A stretch of DNA of 64,000 bases from Sphingomonas parva (ex Maeng et al. 2020) (GCF_004564275.1 NZ_SPDV01000030.1:1-64000), one strand, 5' to 3'. Positions 20,787 through 30,812 are shown, counted from the stretch's first letter. Made by a program: numbers and translations. The notes: a model not told the origin generated them from the sequence alone.

Positions 20787-21580
20787 GCCGCTATGATGCC
20801 ATGTTCCGCCGCCTCGACGCGCAGAGGGAGGGGGCGTTCGGCGCCTTCGTCATGCTCGGCGATCCGGATCTGGAGACCAGCGCCGGCATTCTCGACGCTC
20901 TGGTCGAAGGCGGCGCCGACATGCTCGAGGTCGGCATTCCCTTCTCGGATCCGGTGGCCGACGGGCCGGTGATCCAGGCGGCCGCGGTGCGCGCGCTCGG
21001 CCGCGGCGTCACGCCGGCGGACTGCTTTGCGCTTCTCACCGATTTCCGGGCGCGGCATCCCGAGATCCCGGTCGGGGTGCTCACCTATGCCAACATCGTC
21101 GTCGCGCGGGGCCGGGAGGCCTTCTACGCCGCCGCCCGCGCCGCCGGCGTCGACAGCGTTCTGGTCGCCGACGTGCCGCTGTTCGAAGCCCCGCCCTATC
21201 TTGAGGCGGCGCGCGCCGCCGCCGTCGCCCCGGTGCTGATCGCGGCGCCGAACACGCCGGAGCAGACCCTCCGCCGCCTCGCCAGGGAAGGGGCGGGCTA
21301 TACCTATTGCGTCGCCCGGTCCGGCGTCACCGGCGCGGACGAGGAGGTGCGCTTCGCGCATTCGCAGCTTCTCGGCACGCTTCGAGCCTTCGGCGCGCCG
21401 CCGCCGGTGTTCGGCTTCGGCATTTCCCGACCCGACCACGTCGCCTCGGCGATCGAGGCGGGGGCGGCGGGCGTGATCTCGGGATCGGCGATCGTCCGCC
21501 TGATCGCCGACAATCGCGGCGGGGAGGCCGAAGCGGTCCGCGGATTCGTCGCCGGGATGAAGGCCGCGACCCGGCGTTAG
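20783..21580 (+). CDS. trpA: Tryptophan synthase alpha chain
   Basis: The 265-residue TIM barrel cleaves indole-3-glycerol phosphate. It shows the catalytic Glu in [21 protein letters not shown] with the second acid (Asp) in SVLVADVPL, then [13 protein letters not shown] and the phosphate loop [10 protein letters not shown] / [20 protein letters not shown] and the [11 protein letters not shown] wording are again enteric-like. It overlaps trpB by an ATGA junction, which supports one transcript from the attenuator on. Confidence 0.95.
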
Positions 21581-21613
21581 GCCCGGGGGAGAAGCGCCGT
21601 TGTTCACGCTTTC

Positions 21614-21638
21614 GGTGGAAGCGCAGGGGGCTTCCACC
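21614..21638 (+). terminator. Terminator-like hairpin after trpA
   Basis: GGTGGAAGC (21614-21622), a seven-base loop and GCTTCCACC (21630-21638) form a perfect 9-bp stem 33 bases after the trpA stop. There is no long T run, so it may end transcription weakly or with Rho. It lies between convergent genes. Confidence 0.55.
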
Positions 21639-21664
21639 TCAGGCGTTCAAGCTCCGGCCGCGGC

Positions 21665-21934
21665 TCAGGTGCGCCGGTTGGCGATCAGGCGATAGATGAA
21701 GAGGATCACGATCGCGCCGAGGATCGCGGCGATGAATCCCGCGCCCTCTCCCTGGCGGTACCAGCCGACCGCATTGCCGATGAAGCCGGCGAGCAAGGCG
21801 CCGGCGACGCCGAGGAGAATGGTGACGATGCAGCCGCCCGGATCCCTGCCGGGCATGATCGCTTTTGCGATGATTCCGGCCAGCGCGCCGATAATGATCC
21901 ACCCTAGAAAGCCATAGTCGCTCATCAGGTTCAT
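21665..21934 (-). CDS. GlsB/YeaQ/YmgE-family small membrane protein, second copy
   Basis: 89 residues with three Gly-rich helices: GFLGWIIIGALAGIIAKAIM, CIVTILLGVAGALLAGFIGN and FIAAILGAIVILFIYRLI. The central PGRDPGGCIVTILLGVAGALLAG segment is the family signature, closer to the canonical form than the copy at 15763. GGGAGG lies 5 bases before the ATG at 21934; a second ATG 9 bases on is possible. Probably a stress-related inner-membrane protein. Confidence 0.88.
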   Translation of the reverse strand: MNLMSDYGFLGWIIIGALAGIIAKAIMPGRDPGGCIVTILLGVAGALLAGFIGNAVGWYRQGEGAGFIAAILGAIVILFIYRLIANRRT

Positions 21935-22134
21935 CTAGTCCTCCCTTGCCCATTTTGCGGCGTAATCGGCGCCGGCTCTTATGCACGATGGTCTTGTTCC
22001 AACAAAATCTGTAAAGCGGGGTTCCGCTGGCGCAGGGGGCGCGCCGGGCAGTTTTGGCTTGAGGCGAGTGACTTATTCAGCTAACACAGTGGCTGAAGCG
22101 GGGCGCCGCACGCGGTTTTGGGGAATGAAAAGAG

Positions 22135-23361
22135 ATGAACGTGCAGCAGGGTAAATGGAGCAGCGACGCTCTCGAGGTCGAGCAGATTGACGACGTGACG
22201 CTCGCGCGCCGGCGCAAGCGTCGGAACATCATCCTGGCCGCTGCCGCCGCGCTCGTCCTGATCGTCGTCGCCGTCTTCCTGTTCGGTCGGGGCAAGCCGG
22301 CCGGCGACGAGACCAAGGTCGCCGTGAACGTCGAGGGCGGGGCGCCGGGCGGACCGGGCAACGGCCAGATGCCTCGCGTCAGCGTCATGGTTCCCGGCCG
22401 CCAGCAGGTCGTGCGCGAGATCAGCGCGACCGGCTCGCTCGCAGCGCGCCGCGACATGCCGGTCGGCATCGCCGGCGAAGGCGGCATGGTCACCCGCGTA
22501 CTCGTCGAGCCCGGCCAGTGGGTCGGCGCCGGCCAGACCCTCGCAGTCATCGAGCGCTCCGTCCAGTCGCAGGAGGCGCAGCAGCTCGCCGCCTCGATCG
22601 AGGTCGCCCGCGCCGACGCCCGCCTCGCCCAGCAGGAGCTGGAGCGCGCGCAGGCGCTGGTCTCGCGCGGCTTCGTCTCCAAGGCCGACGTCGAGCGGCG
22701 CCTCGCCACGCGCGATGCGGCGAACGCCCGCGTTCGGGTCGCCCAGGCCCAGCTCGGCGCCGCCCGCGCCCGCATCGGCCGCCTCGATGTTCGCGCACCC
22801 GCGGCCGGCCTGGTGCTCGCCCGCAACGTCGAAGCGGGCCAGGTGGTCAGCGGCGGCTCCGGCGCGCTGTTCCGCATCGCCCAGGGCGGCGAGCTGGAAC
22901 TGCGTGCCCGCCTGAGCCAGGAGGACCTCGCACGCGTGTCGGTCGGCGTTCCGGCAACGGTGACTCCCGTCGGCTCGAGCCAGAGCTTCCAGGGCCGTGT
23001 CTGGCAGGTTGCGCCGATGATCGATCCGCAGACCCGCCAGGGCGACGCCCGAATCGCGGTGGCGTACAACAGCGTCCTGCGCCCCGGCGGCTTCGCCAGC
23101 GCGACCATCCGGGCCGGCGCTTTCGACGCGCCGCTGCTGCCGGAGAGCGCCGTGCAGAGCGACGACAAGGGCAATTTCGTCTACATCCTCGACGACAAGA
23201 ACCAGACGGTCCGCCGCGACATCACCGTCGGTGAGGTCTCCGATCAGGGCGTCGCCGTCATGGCCGGCCTGAACGGCACGGAGCGGGTGGTGCAGTCCGC
23301 CGGCGCCTTCCTCAATCCGGGGCAGAAGGTCATCCCCGTCCGCGCCGCGGCCGCCCGCTAA
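22135..23361 (+). CDS. RND efflux periplasmic adaptor (HlyD/AcrA family)
   Basis: The 408-residue membrane fusion protein links an RND pump to an outer-membrane channel. One N-terminal membrane helix (NIILAAAAALVLIVVAVFLFG) is followed by a split lipoyl domain (GEGGMVTRVLVEPGQWVGAGQTLAVIE and RLDVRAPAAGLVLARNVEAGQVV), a helical hairpin between them (EVARADARLAQQELERA), then barrel and membrane-proximal domains (PGGFASATIRAG). It has a cytoplasmic lead of about 30 residues and no lipobox. It is 11 bases upstream of the pump gene. No regulator or outer-membrane channel gene is adjacent. Confidence 0.92.
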   Translation: MNVQQGKWSSDALEVEQIDDVTLARRRKRRNIILAAAAALVLIVVAVFLFGRGKPAGDETKVAVNVEGGAPGGPGNGQMPRVSVMVPGRQQVVREISATGSLAARRDMPVGIAGEGGMVTRVLVEPGQWVGAGQTLAVIERSVQSQEAQQLAASIEVARADARLAQQELERAQALVSRGFVSKADVERRLATRDAANARVRVAQAQLGAARARIGRLDVRAPAAGLVLARNVEAGQVVSGGSGALFRIAQGGELELRARLSQEDLARVSVGVPATVTPVGSSQSFQGRVWQVAPMIDPQTRQGDARIAVAYNSVLRPGGFASATIRAGAFDAPLLPESAVQSDDKGNFVYILDDKNQTVRRDITVGEVSDQGVAVMAGLNGTERVVQSAGAFLNPGQKVIPVRAAAAR

Positions 23362-23372
23362 GGATCGAAGCG

Positions 23373-26300
23373 ATGAACTTCCGCAACATCTCCGCCTGGG
23401 CGATCCGCAATCCGGTCTCGCCGCTCGTCATCTTCCTGGCTCTGAGCCTCGCCGGCCTGGTCAGCTTCATGCGGATGGAAGTTCAGAACGATCCGGACAT
23501 CGACTTCCCGGTGGCGATCATCTCGATCTCGCAGCCGGGCGCCGCCCCGACCGAGCTCGAGACCCAGGTCGCGCAGCGCGTCGAGGCGGCGGTGCGCTCG
23601 ATCTCGGGCGTCGACGAGATCACCTCCTACGTCAGCGAAGGCAATTCGACGACGGTCGTCCAGCTCGACATCGGCACGCCGATCGACCGCTCGGTCAACG
23701 ACATCCGCGACGCGGTCCAGCAGATCCGCGGCGATCTTCCCGAGGGCATCCTCGAGCCGCAGGTCATGCGCGAGGATACCAGCGGCAACGATCTCGCCAG
23801 CTACGCCGTCGTCTCGACCAGCATGACGCTCGAGCAGCTGAGCTGGTACGTCGACAACACCGTCTCGAAGGAGTTGCTCTCCGTCCCCGGCATGGCCGGC
23901 GTCGATCGCCGCGGCGGCGTCTCCCGCGAAATCCGCGTCATCCTCAATCCCGCCAAGCTGCAGGCGCTGGGCATCACCGCCAGCCAGGTCAATCAGCAGC
24001 TGCGCGCGGTCAATCTCAACGCGGCCGGGGGGCGCGCGGAGATCGCCGGCTCCGAACAGTCGGTCCGCGTCCTCGGCAACGCCAAGAACGCTTTCGAGCT
24101 CGGCCAGACGCAGATCTCGATCGGCAACGGCCGCAGCGTGAAGCTCGCCGACATCGCCGACGTGAAGGACCTCTATGCCGAACGCCGCGGCTATGCGACG
24201 CAGAACGGCCAGCAGGTGCTGAGCTTCGGCATGCAGCGCGCCAAGGGCGAATCCGACGTCTCGGTGTTCGACGGCGCCGTCGAGAAGCTGAAGGCGCTCG
24301 AGAAGCGCAATCCGGACGTGAAGTTTGTCCAGCTGACCAACTGGGTGAAATACACCAAGGAGCAGTACAAGTCGGCGCGCGATGCGATGCTCGAAGGCGC
24401 GCTGCTCGCCGTCATCGTCGTCTTCCTGTTCCTGCGAGACTGGCGCGCGACCGCGATCTCGGCCCTCGCCATCCCGCTCTCGGCGATTCCGACCTTCTGG
24501 TTCATGGATCTGATGGGTTTCACGCTGAACAGCATGACCCTGCTGGCGCTGAGCCTGGTGGCGGGCGTGCTGGTCGACGATGCGATCGTGGAGATCGAGA
24601 ACATCGTCCGGCACATGCGCATGGGCAAATCGGCCTATCAGGCCGCCATCGACGCGGCCGACGAGATCGGCCTCGCCGTTCTCGCGACCACCATGTCGAT
24701 CGTCGCCGTGTTTCTGCCGGTCGGCCTGATGCCGGGCATCGCCGGTCAGTTCTTCAAGAACTTCGGCTTCACGGTCGTCGTTGCGGTGCTGATGAGCCTT
24801 GCCGTCGCCCGCATGATCACGCCGATGATCGCCGCCTATTTCCTGAAGTCGAAAGGCCATGCGTCGCACGGCGAGGGCTGGCTGATGGACGTCTACATGG
24901 CGGTGCTGCGTTGGACGATGCGCCACCGCTGGGTCGCGGTGCTCGGCGGCTTCCTCGCCTTCGTGGCGACGATCGGCACGTTCATGATGATCCCGCAGAC
25001 CTTTCAGCCGGCCAACGATGCCGAGCTGATCACCGCGAACATCGAGATGGCGCCCGGCACCACGGTGCCGCAGACCGGCGCCGTGGCGCGCCAGGTCGAG
25101 GAAATCCTGAAGAAGGTACCCGAGGTCCAGTCGATCTACGCCCGGGTCAACGTCGGCAGTGCCAACGTCACCGCGCGCCTCAAGGAGGATCGCGAGCGCG
25201 AAAGCACCGAGATCGAGCGGGCCGTGGCGCCGCAGCTGCAGCAGATCGCCGATGCCCGTGTCTCCTTCCGCTCGCAGTTCGGCGGCGGCCGCGACATCAT
25301 GATCACGCTCGGCAGCGACGATCCCGCCAAGCTGCAGGTGGTCGCCAACAAGCTCGCCGAGGAGATGCAGCAGATCCCGGAGATCACGGCACCGCGCGTC
25401 CAGGGCGATCTGCAGCGGCCGGAAATCACGATCCGCCCACGCCTCGATCTCGCCGCCAACCTCGGCGTGACGACGGGAGCGCTCAGCCAGGCGATCCGCA
25501 TCGCGACGCTCGGCGACATCGATCAGAACAGCGCCCGCTTCTCGCTCTCGGATCGGCAGATCCCCATCCGCGTCGCGCTGAACCAGAACGCCCGGCAGAA
25601 GCTCTCGACGATCCAGAACCTGCCGGTGCCGACCACGACCGGCGGCTCGGTTCCGCTGAAGCTGGTCGCAGACATCGGCTTCGGCGCCGGTCCGACCCGG
25701 ATCGAGCGGATCAATCAGGTCCGGCGCGTGACCGTCGGCGCCGATCTCGCCCCCGGCAAGGTCAGCGGCGACGCGATGCCGAAGATCCTGGCGCTGCCGA
25801 CGCTCCAGAACCTGCCGCTCGGCGTCAACCGCATCGAATCCGGCATGAGCAAGTGGCAGGGCGAGCTGATCACCAACTTCATCATCGCCGTCGTCGCGGG
25901 CATCCTGCTCGTGCTCGCGGTGCTGATCCTGCTCTACAAGCGCTTCATGCCGCCGTTCGTGAACATGGCGTCGCTGCTCGTCGCTCCGCTCGGCGGCACG
26001 CTCGCCCTGATGGCGACCGGCAATCCGATCTCGCTGCCGGTCTACATCGGCATCCTGATGCTGATCGGCATTGTCGCGAAGAACTCGATCCTGCTGATCG
26101 ATTTTGCGCTGGAGGAGATGGACAAGGGCGTCGACAAGTTCACCGCGATCATCGACGCGGGCCACAAGCGCGCCCAGCCGATCGTGATGACCACGGTCGC
26201 GATGGTCGCGGGTATGGTGCCGACCGCCATCTCGCTGTCCGGCGACAGCTCGTGGCGCGCGCCGATGGGCATCACCGTGATGGGCGGCCTGATCCTCTCG

Positions 26301-26450
26301 ACCGTGCTCACCCTGGTGATCGTGCCGGCCTCCTTCTCGCTCGCCCTGGGCGTCGAGCGGCGGCTGGGCCGCTACACTCGCCGGCTGATCACCTATCGAG
26401 GCCCGGAGGACCACGGCCCCGCTCCGGCGGCGCAGCAGCCTGCCGAGTGA
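23373..26450 (+). CDS. RND efflux pump permease (AcrB/HAE1-like)
   Basis: The 1025-residue inner-membrane pump uses proton flow to export hydrophobic compounds. It starts with NISAWAIRNPVSPLVIFLAL, has the proton-relay helix VAGVLVDDAIVEIENI (paired Asp residues), LPVGLMPGIAGQFF, a second half with FQPANDAELI and LMLIGIVAKNSILLIDFA, and two large periplasmic loops. The short helix-10/11 ending with VIVPASFSLALGVERRLGR closes the protein. GGATCG lies ahead of the ATG. Substrates cannot be predicted. A long open frame on the opposite strand is only a GC-bias shadow. Confidence 0.93.
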   Translation: MNFRNISAWAIRNPVSPLVIFLALSLAGLVSFMRMEVQNDPDIDFPVAIISISQPGAAPTELETQVAQRVEAAVRSISGVDEITSYVSEGNSTTVVQLDIGTPIDRSVNDIRDAVQQIRGDLPEGILEPQVMREDTSGNDLASYAVVSTSMTLEQLSWYVDNTVSKELLSVPGMAGVDRRGGVSREIRVILNPAKLQALGITASQVNQQLRAVNLNAAGGRAEIAGSEQSVRVLGNAKNAFELGQTQISIGNGRSVKLADIADVKDLYAERRGYATQNGQQVLSFGMQRAKGESDVSVFDGAVEKLKALEKRNPDVKFVQLTNWVKYTKEQYKSARDAMLEGALLAVIVVFLFLRDWRATAISALAIPLSAIPTFWFMDLMGFTLNSMTLLALSLVAGVLVDDAIVEIENIVRHMRMGKSAYQAAIDAADEIGLAVLATTMSIVAVFLPVGLMPGIAGQFFKNFGFTVVVAVLMSLAVARMITPMIAAYFLKSKGHASHGEGWLMDVYMAVLRWTMRHRWVAVLGGFLAFVATIGTFMMIPQTFQPANDAELITANIEMAPGTTVPQTGAVARQVEEILKKVPEVQSIYARVNVGSANVTARLKEDRERESTEIERAVAPQLQQIADARVSFRSQFGGGRDIMITLGSDDPAKLQVVANKLAEEMQQIPEITAPRVQGDLQRPEITIRPRLDLAANLGVTTGALSQAIRIATLGDIDQNSARFSLSDRQIPIRVALNQNARQKLSTIQNLPVPTTTGGSVPLKLVADIGFGAGPTRIERINQVRRVTVGADLAPGKVSGDAMPKILALPTLQNLPLGVNRIESGMSKWQGELITNFIIAVVAGILLVLAVLILLYKRFMPPFVNMASLLVAPLGGTLALMATGNPISLPVYIGILMLIGIVAKNSILLIDFALEEMDKGVDKFTAIIDAGHKRAQPIVMTTVAMVAGMVPTAISLSGDSSWRAPMGITVMGGLILSTVLTLVIVPASFSLALGVERRLGRYTRRLITYRGPEDHGPAPAAQQPAE

Positions 26451-26481
26451 ACAAAAAGCGGAGCGGACGATTGGTGGGGCA

Positions 26482-27762
26482 ATGAACCCCGCCGGTCGTC
26501 CGTCCCCGCTGCGTCTCTCCACTAATGGCAACGGCCAGGCGGTCGCCGGCTATCGCCGCATGCGGCTGCTCGCCACCTTCATGCTGGTCGCCATGGCGGG
26601 GGTCTTCGCCCTCGCGACGTCGCTTCAGCACCTGCACCCGGGCTGGGGCTTCGTCCGGGCCTTCGCCGAGGCCGCGATGGTCGGCGGCCTGGCCGATTGG
26701 TTCGCGGTCACCGCCCTGTTCCGTCACCCGCTCGGCCTGCCGATCCCCCACACCGCCATCATCCCGCGCAACAAGGACCGGATCGGCGAGACGCTCGCCT
26801 CCTTCCTGCGCGACAACTTCCTGATCCCGTCGGTGGTCGCGAGGCGGATGCGCAACGTCGACATCGCCGGCGCGATCGGCCGTTTCCTCGCCAATCCGCC
26901 GCCCGAGGGACGTCTGCGCGAGGGCGCCTCGCGGCTGCTTGCCAGCCTCCTGGAGTCGCTCGACGAGGAGCGGCTCGGCGGTATGGTGAAGGCCGCGGTG
27001 GCCTCCCGCCTCAGGACGCTCGACGTCTCGCCATTGCTCGGCAAGACGCTCGAGGCGGCGATCACCGAGGAACGGCACGTGCCGATGCTCGATTCGATCG
27101 TCACCTGGGCGGGCCGGACGCTCGACGCGAACGAGGACATCGTCCGCGCGATGGTGCATCAGAAGGCCGGCTGGATCATCCGCCTCGCCGGCCTGGACGA
27201 GAAGCTCGCAGACGCGATCATCGACGGGCTGCGGCGCCTGACGATCGACATGGCCGTGGATCCCCACCATCCGCTTCGAGAGAAAGCGGAGGAGGGGCTC
27301 GCCGCCCTCGCCTGGGACATGCAGTGGGACGAGGAGACCAAGGCGAAGGTCGAGGGCTGGAAGAACGAGATCCTCGCCAACCGGTCGGTCAACGACTGGG
27401 TCGGCGGCCTCTGGGAGAACAGCCGCGCGGCGCTGCTGCGCGCCGCCCGCGATCCGGACACGGTGCTTGCCGGCAAGTTCGGCGAGGCGCTGCGCCAGCT
27501 CGGCGAGACCGTCCAGCAGGATCCGCGGCTCAAGCGCGCGATCAACAAGTTCGCCCGGCGCAGCGTGGTCGGCGTGGTCGCCGCTTACGGCAGCGGCATC
27601 GTCACCCTCGTCTCGGAGACGGTGCGCGGCTGGGACGCGCGGACGATCACCGGGCGGCTGGAGAATGCCGTCGGCAAGGACCTGCAATATATCCGGATCA
27701 ACGGCACTCTGGTCGGCGGCCTCGTCGGCCTGCTGATCCACAGCATCGAACTGCTCGCCTGA
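26482..27762 (+). CDS. DUF445 membrane protein (YjiN-like)
   Basis: The 426-residue protein has an N-terminal membrane helix (LLATFMLVAMAGVFALATSL), the DUF445 signature GGLADWFAVTALFRHPLGLPIPHTAIIPRNKDRIG in pieces, a long helical middle (repeated LARRMRNVDI, LDVSPLLGKTLE, WKNEILAN), and a C-terminal hydrophobic closing stretch (INGTLVGGLVGLLIHSI). Widespread in proteobacteria, function unknown. It follows the RND pump by 31 bases and may be transcribed with it, though a functional link is not established. Confidence 0.88.
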   Translation: MNPAGRPSPLRLSTNGNGQAVAGYRRMRLLATFMLVAMAGVFALATSLQHLHPGWGFVRAFAEAAMVGGLADWFAVTALFRHPLGLPIPHTAIIPRNKDRIGETLASFLRDNFLIPSVVARRMRNVDIAGAIGRFLANPPPEGRLREGASRLLASLLESLDEERLGGMVKAAVASRLRTLDVSPLLGKTLEAAITEERHVPMLDSIVTWAGRTLDANEDIVRAMVHQKAGWIIRLAGLDEKLADAIIDGLRRLTIDMAVDPHHPLREKAEEGLAALAWDMQWDEETKAKVEGWKNEILANRSVNDWVGGLWENSRAALLRAARDPDTVLAGKFGEALRQLGETVQQDPRLKRAINKFARRSVVGVVAAYGSGIVTLVSETVRGWDARTITGRLENAVGKDLQYIRINGTLVGGLVGLLIHSIELLA

Positions 27763-27769
27763 CTCCCTT

Positions 27770-27957
27770 CCTCCCCTTCGAGGGGAGGTGGCAGGCGCAG
27801 CCTGCCGGAGGGGTGTCAGCACCGATCTCTACGCGAGGCAGGGTCGTTCGCTATGGAGGCCGCGGGGCGTCCAGGCGCTCCGATGCCGAGCCTTACACGA
27901 AGCCGCTGACACCTCTCCGTCGCGCTTGCGCGCGCCACCTCCGCTTGCAGGGGAGGA
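27770..27957. repeat. Hairpin-ended dispersed repeat, copy 3
   Basis: The left end CCTCCCC-TTCGA-GGGGAGG forms a 7-bp hairpin. Inner arms GGAGGTGG (27784-27791) and GGTGTCAGC (27812-27820) are answered by GCTGACACC (27905-27913) and CCACCTCC (27935-27942), with a right end of GGGGAGG. The arms share GGTGTCAGC with the copy at 45201-45396. The element lies between convergent DUF445 and murA genes. It has no coding capacity and looks like a miniature non-autonomous element. Confidence 0.75.
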
Positions 27958-27966
27958 GAAATCCCC

Positions 27967-29250
27967 TCAGCCGTCGCTGGCGCGCTCGATATCGGCGCCG
28001 ACCGCCGATAGCTTTTCCTCGAGACGCTCGTAGCCCCGGTCGAGGTGGTAGACGCGGTGGACCTGGGTCTCGCCCGAGGCCGCGAGCCCCGCGAGCACCA
28101 GGCTCATCGAGGCGCGAAGGTCGGTCGCCATCACCTGAGCGCCGTGCAGCGCCGGCACGCCCTTCACCACCGCCGAGCGGCCGCGCACGTCGATCTCGGC
28201 GCCCATCCGCTGCAGCTCCGGAACGTGCATGTAGCGATTTTCGAAGATCGTCTCGGTGAGCAGGCTGGTGCCTTCGGCGAGGGTCAGCATCGCCATGAAC
28301 TGCGCCTGCATGTCGGTCGGGAAGGCCGGATAGGGCGCGGTCGAGATCGACAGCGGCTTCAGCCCGCCGTCGGCGCTGACGCGGATGCCGTCCGCCGTGT
28401 CCTCGACGATCAGGCCCGCATCGGTGAGGCTGGAGAGGATCGAGGGCATCGTCTCCTTGCGCGCGCCGACCAGCTCGAGAGATCCGCCGGTAATGCCCGC
28501 AGCGCAGGCATAGCTGCCCGCCTCGATCCGGTCCGGCATGACCGAATAGGTCGCGCCGTGCAGCCGGTCCTTGCCGTGGATGGTCAGCGTGTCGGTACGC
28601 AGGCCCTCGATCTCGGCGCCCATCGCGATCAGGCACTTGGCGAGATCGGTGATCTCCGGCTCGCGCGCCGCATTCTCGATCACGGTCGTGCCTTCGGCGA
28701 GCACCGCCGCCATCAGCGCGTTCTCGGTCGCTCCGACCGAGACGAAGGGGAAGCTGATCGTGCCGCCCTGCAGCCGGCCTTTCGGCGCAATGGCCCTCAC
28801 ATAGCCCGAAGTGATCTCGATCTCGGCGCCGAGCGCCTCGAGCGCCTTGAGGTGCAGGTCGACCGGTCGCATGCCGATCGCGCAGCCGCCCGGCAGGGAC
28901 ACGGTCGCCTCGCCTTCGCGTGCGACCAGCGGACCGAGGACCAGGATCGAGGCCCGCATCTTGCGGACGATGTCATAGGGCGCTTCGGTCGAGACGATGC
29001 TCGACGCGCGCAGCGTCATCACCCGGCCGAACTCGTCCGGCTTGGCGCCTTCGACCGTGGTCGAGACGCCGAGCTGGTTCAGAAGATGGCCGAAGCTGTC
29101 GACGTCGGCGAGCCGCGGCAGGTTGCGCAGCGTCAACGGCTCGTCGGTCAGCAGCGCGCAGGGCAGCAGCGTCAGGGCTGCGTTCTTCGCGCCAGAAATG
29201 GGAATGCGGCCGTTGAGGGGCTTGCCGCCCCGGATGATGATGCGATCCAT
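27967..29250 (-). CDS. murA: UDP-N-acetylglucosamine 1-carboxyvinyltransferase
   Basis: MurA joins enolpyruvate to UDP-GlcNAc, the first committed peptidoglycan step, and is the fosfomycin target. The 427 residues start [20 protein letters not shown] with the [12 protein letters not shown] motif, contain the active-site Cys in [16 protein letters not shown], and show [13 protein letters not shown] and [17 protein letters not shown]. The Cys means classical fosfomycin sensitivity is expected for the enzyme itself. The start at 29250 is set by the conserved first strand; the longer frame lacks homology. Confidence 0.95.
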   Translation of the reverse strand: MDRIIIRGGKPLNGRIPISGAKNAALTLLPCALLTDEPLTLRNLPRLADVDSFGHLLNQLGVSTTVEGAKPDEFGRVMTLRASSIVSTEAPYDIVRKMRASILVLGPLVAREGEATVSLPGGCAIGMRPVDLHLKALEALGAEIEITSGYVRAIAPKGRLQGGTISFPFVSVGATENALMAAVLAEGTTVIENAAREPEITDLAKCLIAMGAEIEGLRTDTLTIHGKDRLHGATYSVMPDRIEAGSYACAAGITGGSLELVGARKETMPSILSSLTDAGLIVEDTADGIRVSADGGLKPLSISTAPYPAFPTDMQAQFMAMLTLAEGTSLLTETIFENRYMHVPELQRMGAEIDVRGRSAVVKGVPALHGAQVMATDLRASMSLVLAGLAASGETQVHRVYHLDRGYERLEEKLSAVGADIERASDG

Positions 29251-29378
29251 CGTCGGGCTCTTAATATCTTGGCGTGCGCACGCAAGTGGCCGCTTGGGAC
29301 CCCGTAAGGGCCGCAGGTCCGGTGGAGAAAGCTGGTAGCGGGCGATCGCCGGCCGGTCAGCCGCGCGAGAGACGGGTG

Positions 29379-29738
29379 TCAGGCCTTTTCCAGCGTGCAC
29401 TGCAGCGGATGCTGGTTCTGCCGCGCATAGTCGATCACCTGGGCGACCTTGGTCTCGGCGACCTCGTAGCTGAACACGCCGCAGACTCCGACGCCGCGCT
29501 GGTGGACCTGGAGCATGACTCGCGTCGCGTCCTCTATCCCCATCTTGAAGAAGCGCTGCAGGACGAGCACGACGAACTCCATCGGGGTGTAATCGTCGTT
29601 CAGCATCAGCACCTTGTAGGGCGACGGCGTCTTGGTGCGGGTACGGGTGCGCGTCGCGACGCCAAGGCCGGTGCCCTCATCGTCGCCTTTCCGCTCGCCG
29701 GCGGCCGTGATCGTGTGTTCGTCCCAGGACATAAGCAT
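29379..29738 (-). CDS. clpS: ATP-dependent Clp protease adaptor ClpS
   Basis: ClpS delivers N-end-rule substrates to ClpA-ClpP. The 119 residues have a flexible lead, then [26 protein letters not shown] with the substrate-pocket Asn-Asp-Asp, the middle helix [33 protein letters not shown] and the [16 protein letters not shown] end. All the usual pocket residues are present. ClpA is not adjacent in this window. The start could be the ATG at 29738 or the one six bases later. Confidence 0.93.
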   Translation of the reverse strand: MLMSWDEHTITAAGERKGDDEGTGLGVATRTRTRTKTPSPYKVLMLNDDYTPMEFVVLVLQRFFKMGIEDATRVMLQVHQRGVGVCGVFSYEVAETKVAQVIDYARQNQHPLQCTLEKA

Positions 29739-29885
29739 GCACTAAATATTGCACCGGGCGCTTTCCCGGCAAGGGTCTCGCTCCTGCCGCAGCCGATAAT
29801 GTCGCACGTCCCGGCGGGTTCCGCGGCCTTTAGGCCAGGGCACGGACAAAGGGAACGCCTGACGTACCGCGCGCGCGGAAACGAA

Positions 29886-29921
29886 AGAGGCGGCCCGCCC
29901 CCCACGGGACGAACCGCCTCT
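29886..29921 (-). terminator. Terminator of the phasin gene
   Basis: On the minus strand, AGAGGCGG, a 20-base loop, then CCGCCTCT is followed by TTCGTTTCC. It lies 16 bases after the phasin stop. Confidence 0.65.
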
Positions 29922-29937
29922 ATTCGGTTGCAGTCGC

Positions 29938-30747
29938 TTAGAGGGCGACGGCGGTGCGGACGCGCTCGGCAGCGACGGTCGCGCGATTGGTGATCGGCTC
30001 GGCGACCTCGCCGGCGAGCTTGATCACGGTCTCGCTCAGCTTCGAGCTCTCGGCGACGAGGGCGTCGAACTGGCTGCGCGCGAACTCGCCCTGCAGGCGG
30101 AAGAAGTCGGTCGGCGACTTCACCTCGGCGAGGCTCTTGAGGGCCGCCGAGGCGTCCTCGAAGCTCTTGCGGCCGAACTCGGCGACTTCCTGGCCGATCG
30201 TCTCGACGCCGCGGGCGGCAACCTTGGTCGAGGCGACGAGCGCTTCGACATTGCCGCGGCCGAGCTCGGTCAGCTCCTCGGCGATGCGGGTGTTGCGCTC
30301 GATCGTGTTCTTGGCGCGCTCGTTGACGTCGCCGAAGACGGCCTGGACGCGCTCGGCAACATTGTTGGTGTCGTTGAACATGGTCTTGGTCCCTTCGTTC
30401 GTGAATCTGGTCTGGATCGTGGTCTTGGCGCCGGCAGGGGCGGCCGCGGCCGCCGCCGGAGCGGTGTTCTTCGGCGCCGGCTTGCGCGATGCGCTGGTCG
30501 GGCCTTTCGTCCTGGTTCCGCCCTTGGCGGCCTTCCTGGCCACGGCCGGAGCGGGGCTCGCCTTGGCCGGAGCAGCCTTGCGCCGAGGCGCCGAGCGACG
30601 CGCCGGCTTCGGCGCCGGAGCCGCCGCCTTGGGAGCGGCAGCGGGTTCCGGCTGCGGAGCAGCGATCTCGGCCGGCTGCGAGGCCTCGGCCGGTGCGGCG
30701 GTCGCCGCGTCGACGGTTGCTTCGATCTTGGTGTTCTCGTCAGCCAT
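29938..30747 (-). CDS. Phasin-family protein with Ala/Pro/Lys-rich N-terminal tail
   Basis: Phasins coat polyhydroxyalkanoate granules. The 269 residues split into a low-complexity front of about 110 (repeats of PKPARRSAPRRKAAPAKAS type, basic, PhaF- or histone-like) and a phasin core from about 120 on: FNDTNNVAERVQAVFGDVNERAKNTIERN, then ELTELGRGNVEALVASTK, EFGRKSFEDASAALKSLAEVKSPTDFF and QFDALVAESSKLSETVIKLAGEVAEP. GAGGTGAT lies 7 bases ahead of the ATG at 30747. It is 123 bases downstream of phaC in the same direction, with a palindromic site between them. Confidence 0.87.
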   Translation of the reverse strand: MADENTKIEATVDAATAAPAEASQPAEIAAPQPEPAAAPKAAAPAPKPARRSAPRRKAAPAKASPAPAVARKAAKGGTRTKGPTSASRKPAPKNTAPAAAAAAPAGAKTTIQTRFTNEGTKTMFNDTNNVAERVQAVFGDVNERAKNTIERNTRIAEELTELGRGNVEALVASTKVAARGVETIGQEVAEFGRKSFEDASAALKSLAEVKSPTDFFRLQGEFARSQFDALVAESSKLSETVIKLAGEVAEPITNRATVAAERVRTAVAL

Positions 30748-30812
30748 ATCGATCACCTCAGCCCTTTGCTGCATCGCAACATAAGGCATCGTGCGCGCCG
30801 ATTCAAGCAATT

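Noticed and set aside
23358-26531. 1057-codon open frame on the minus strand across the RND pump gene
   Set aside because: It is the GC-bias mirror of the plus-strand permease. The protein reads as Arg/Asp/His-rich filler without motifs. The same holds for long antisense frames over 649-2952, 7604-9886, 10567-12450 and 28045-29307.
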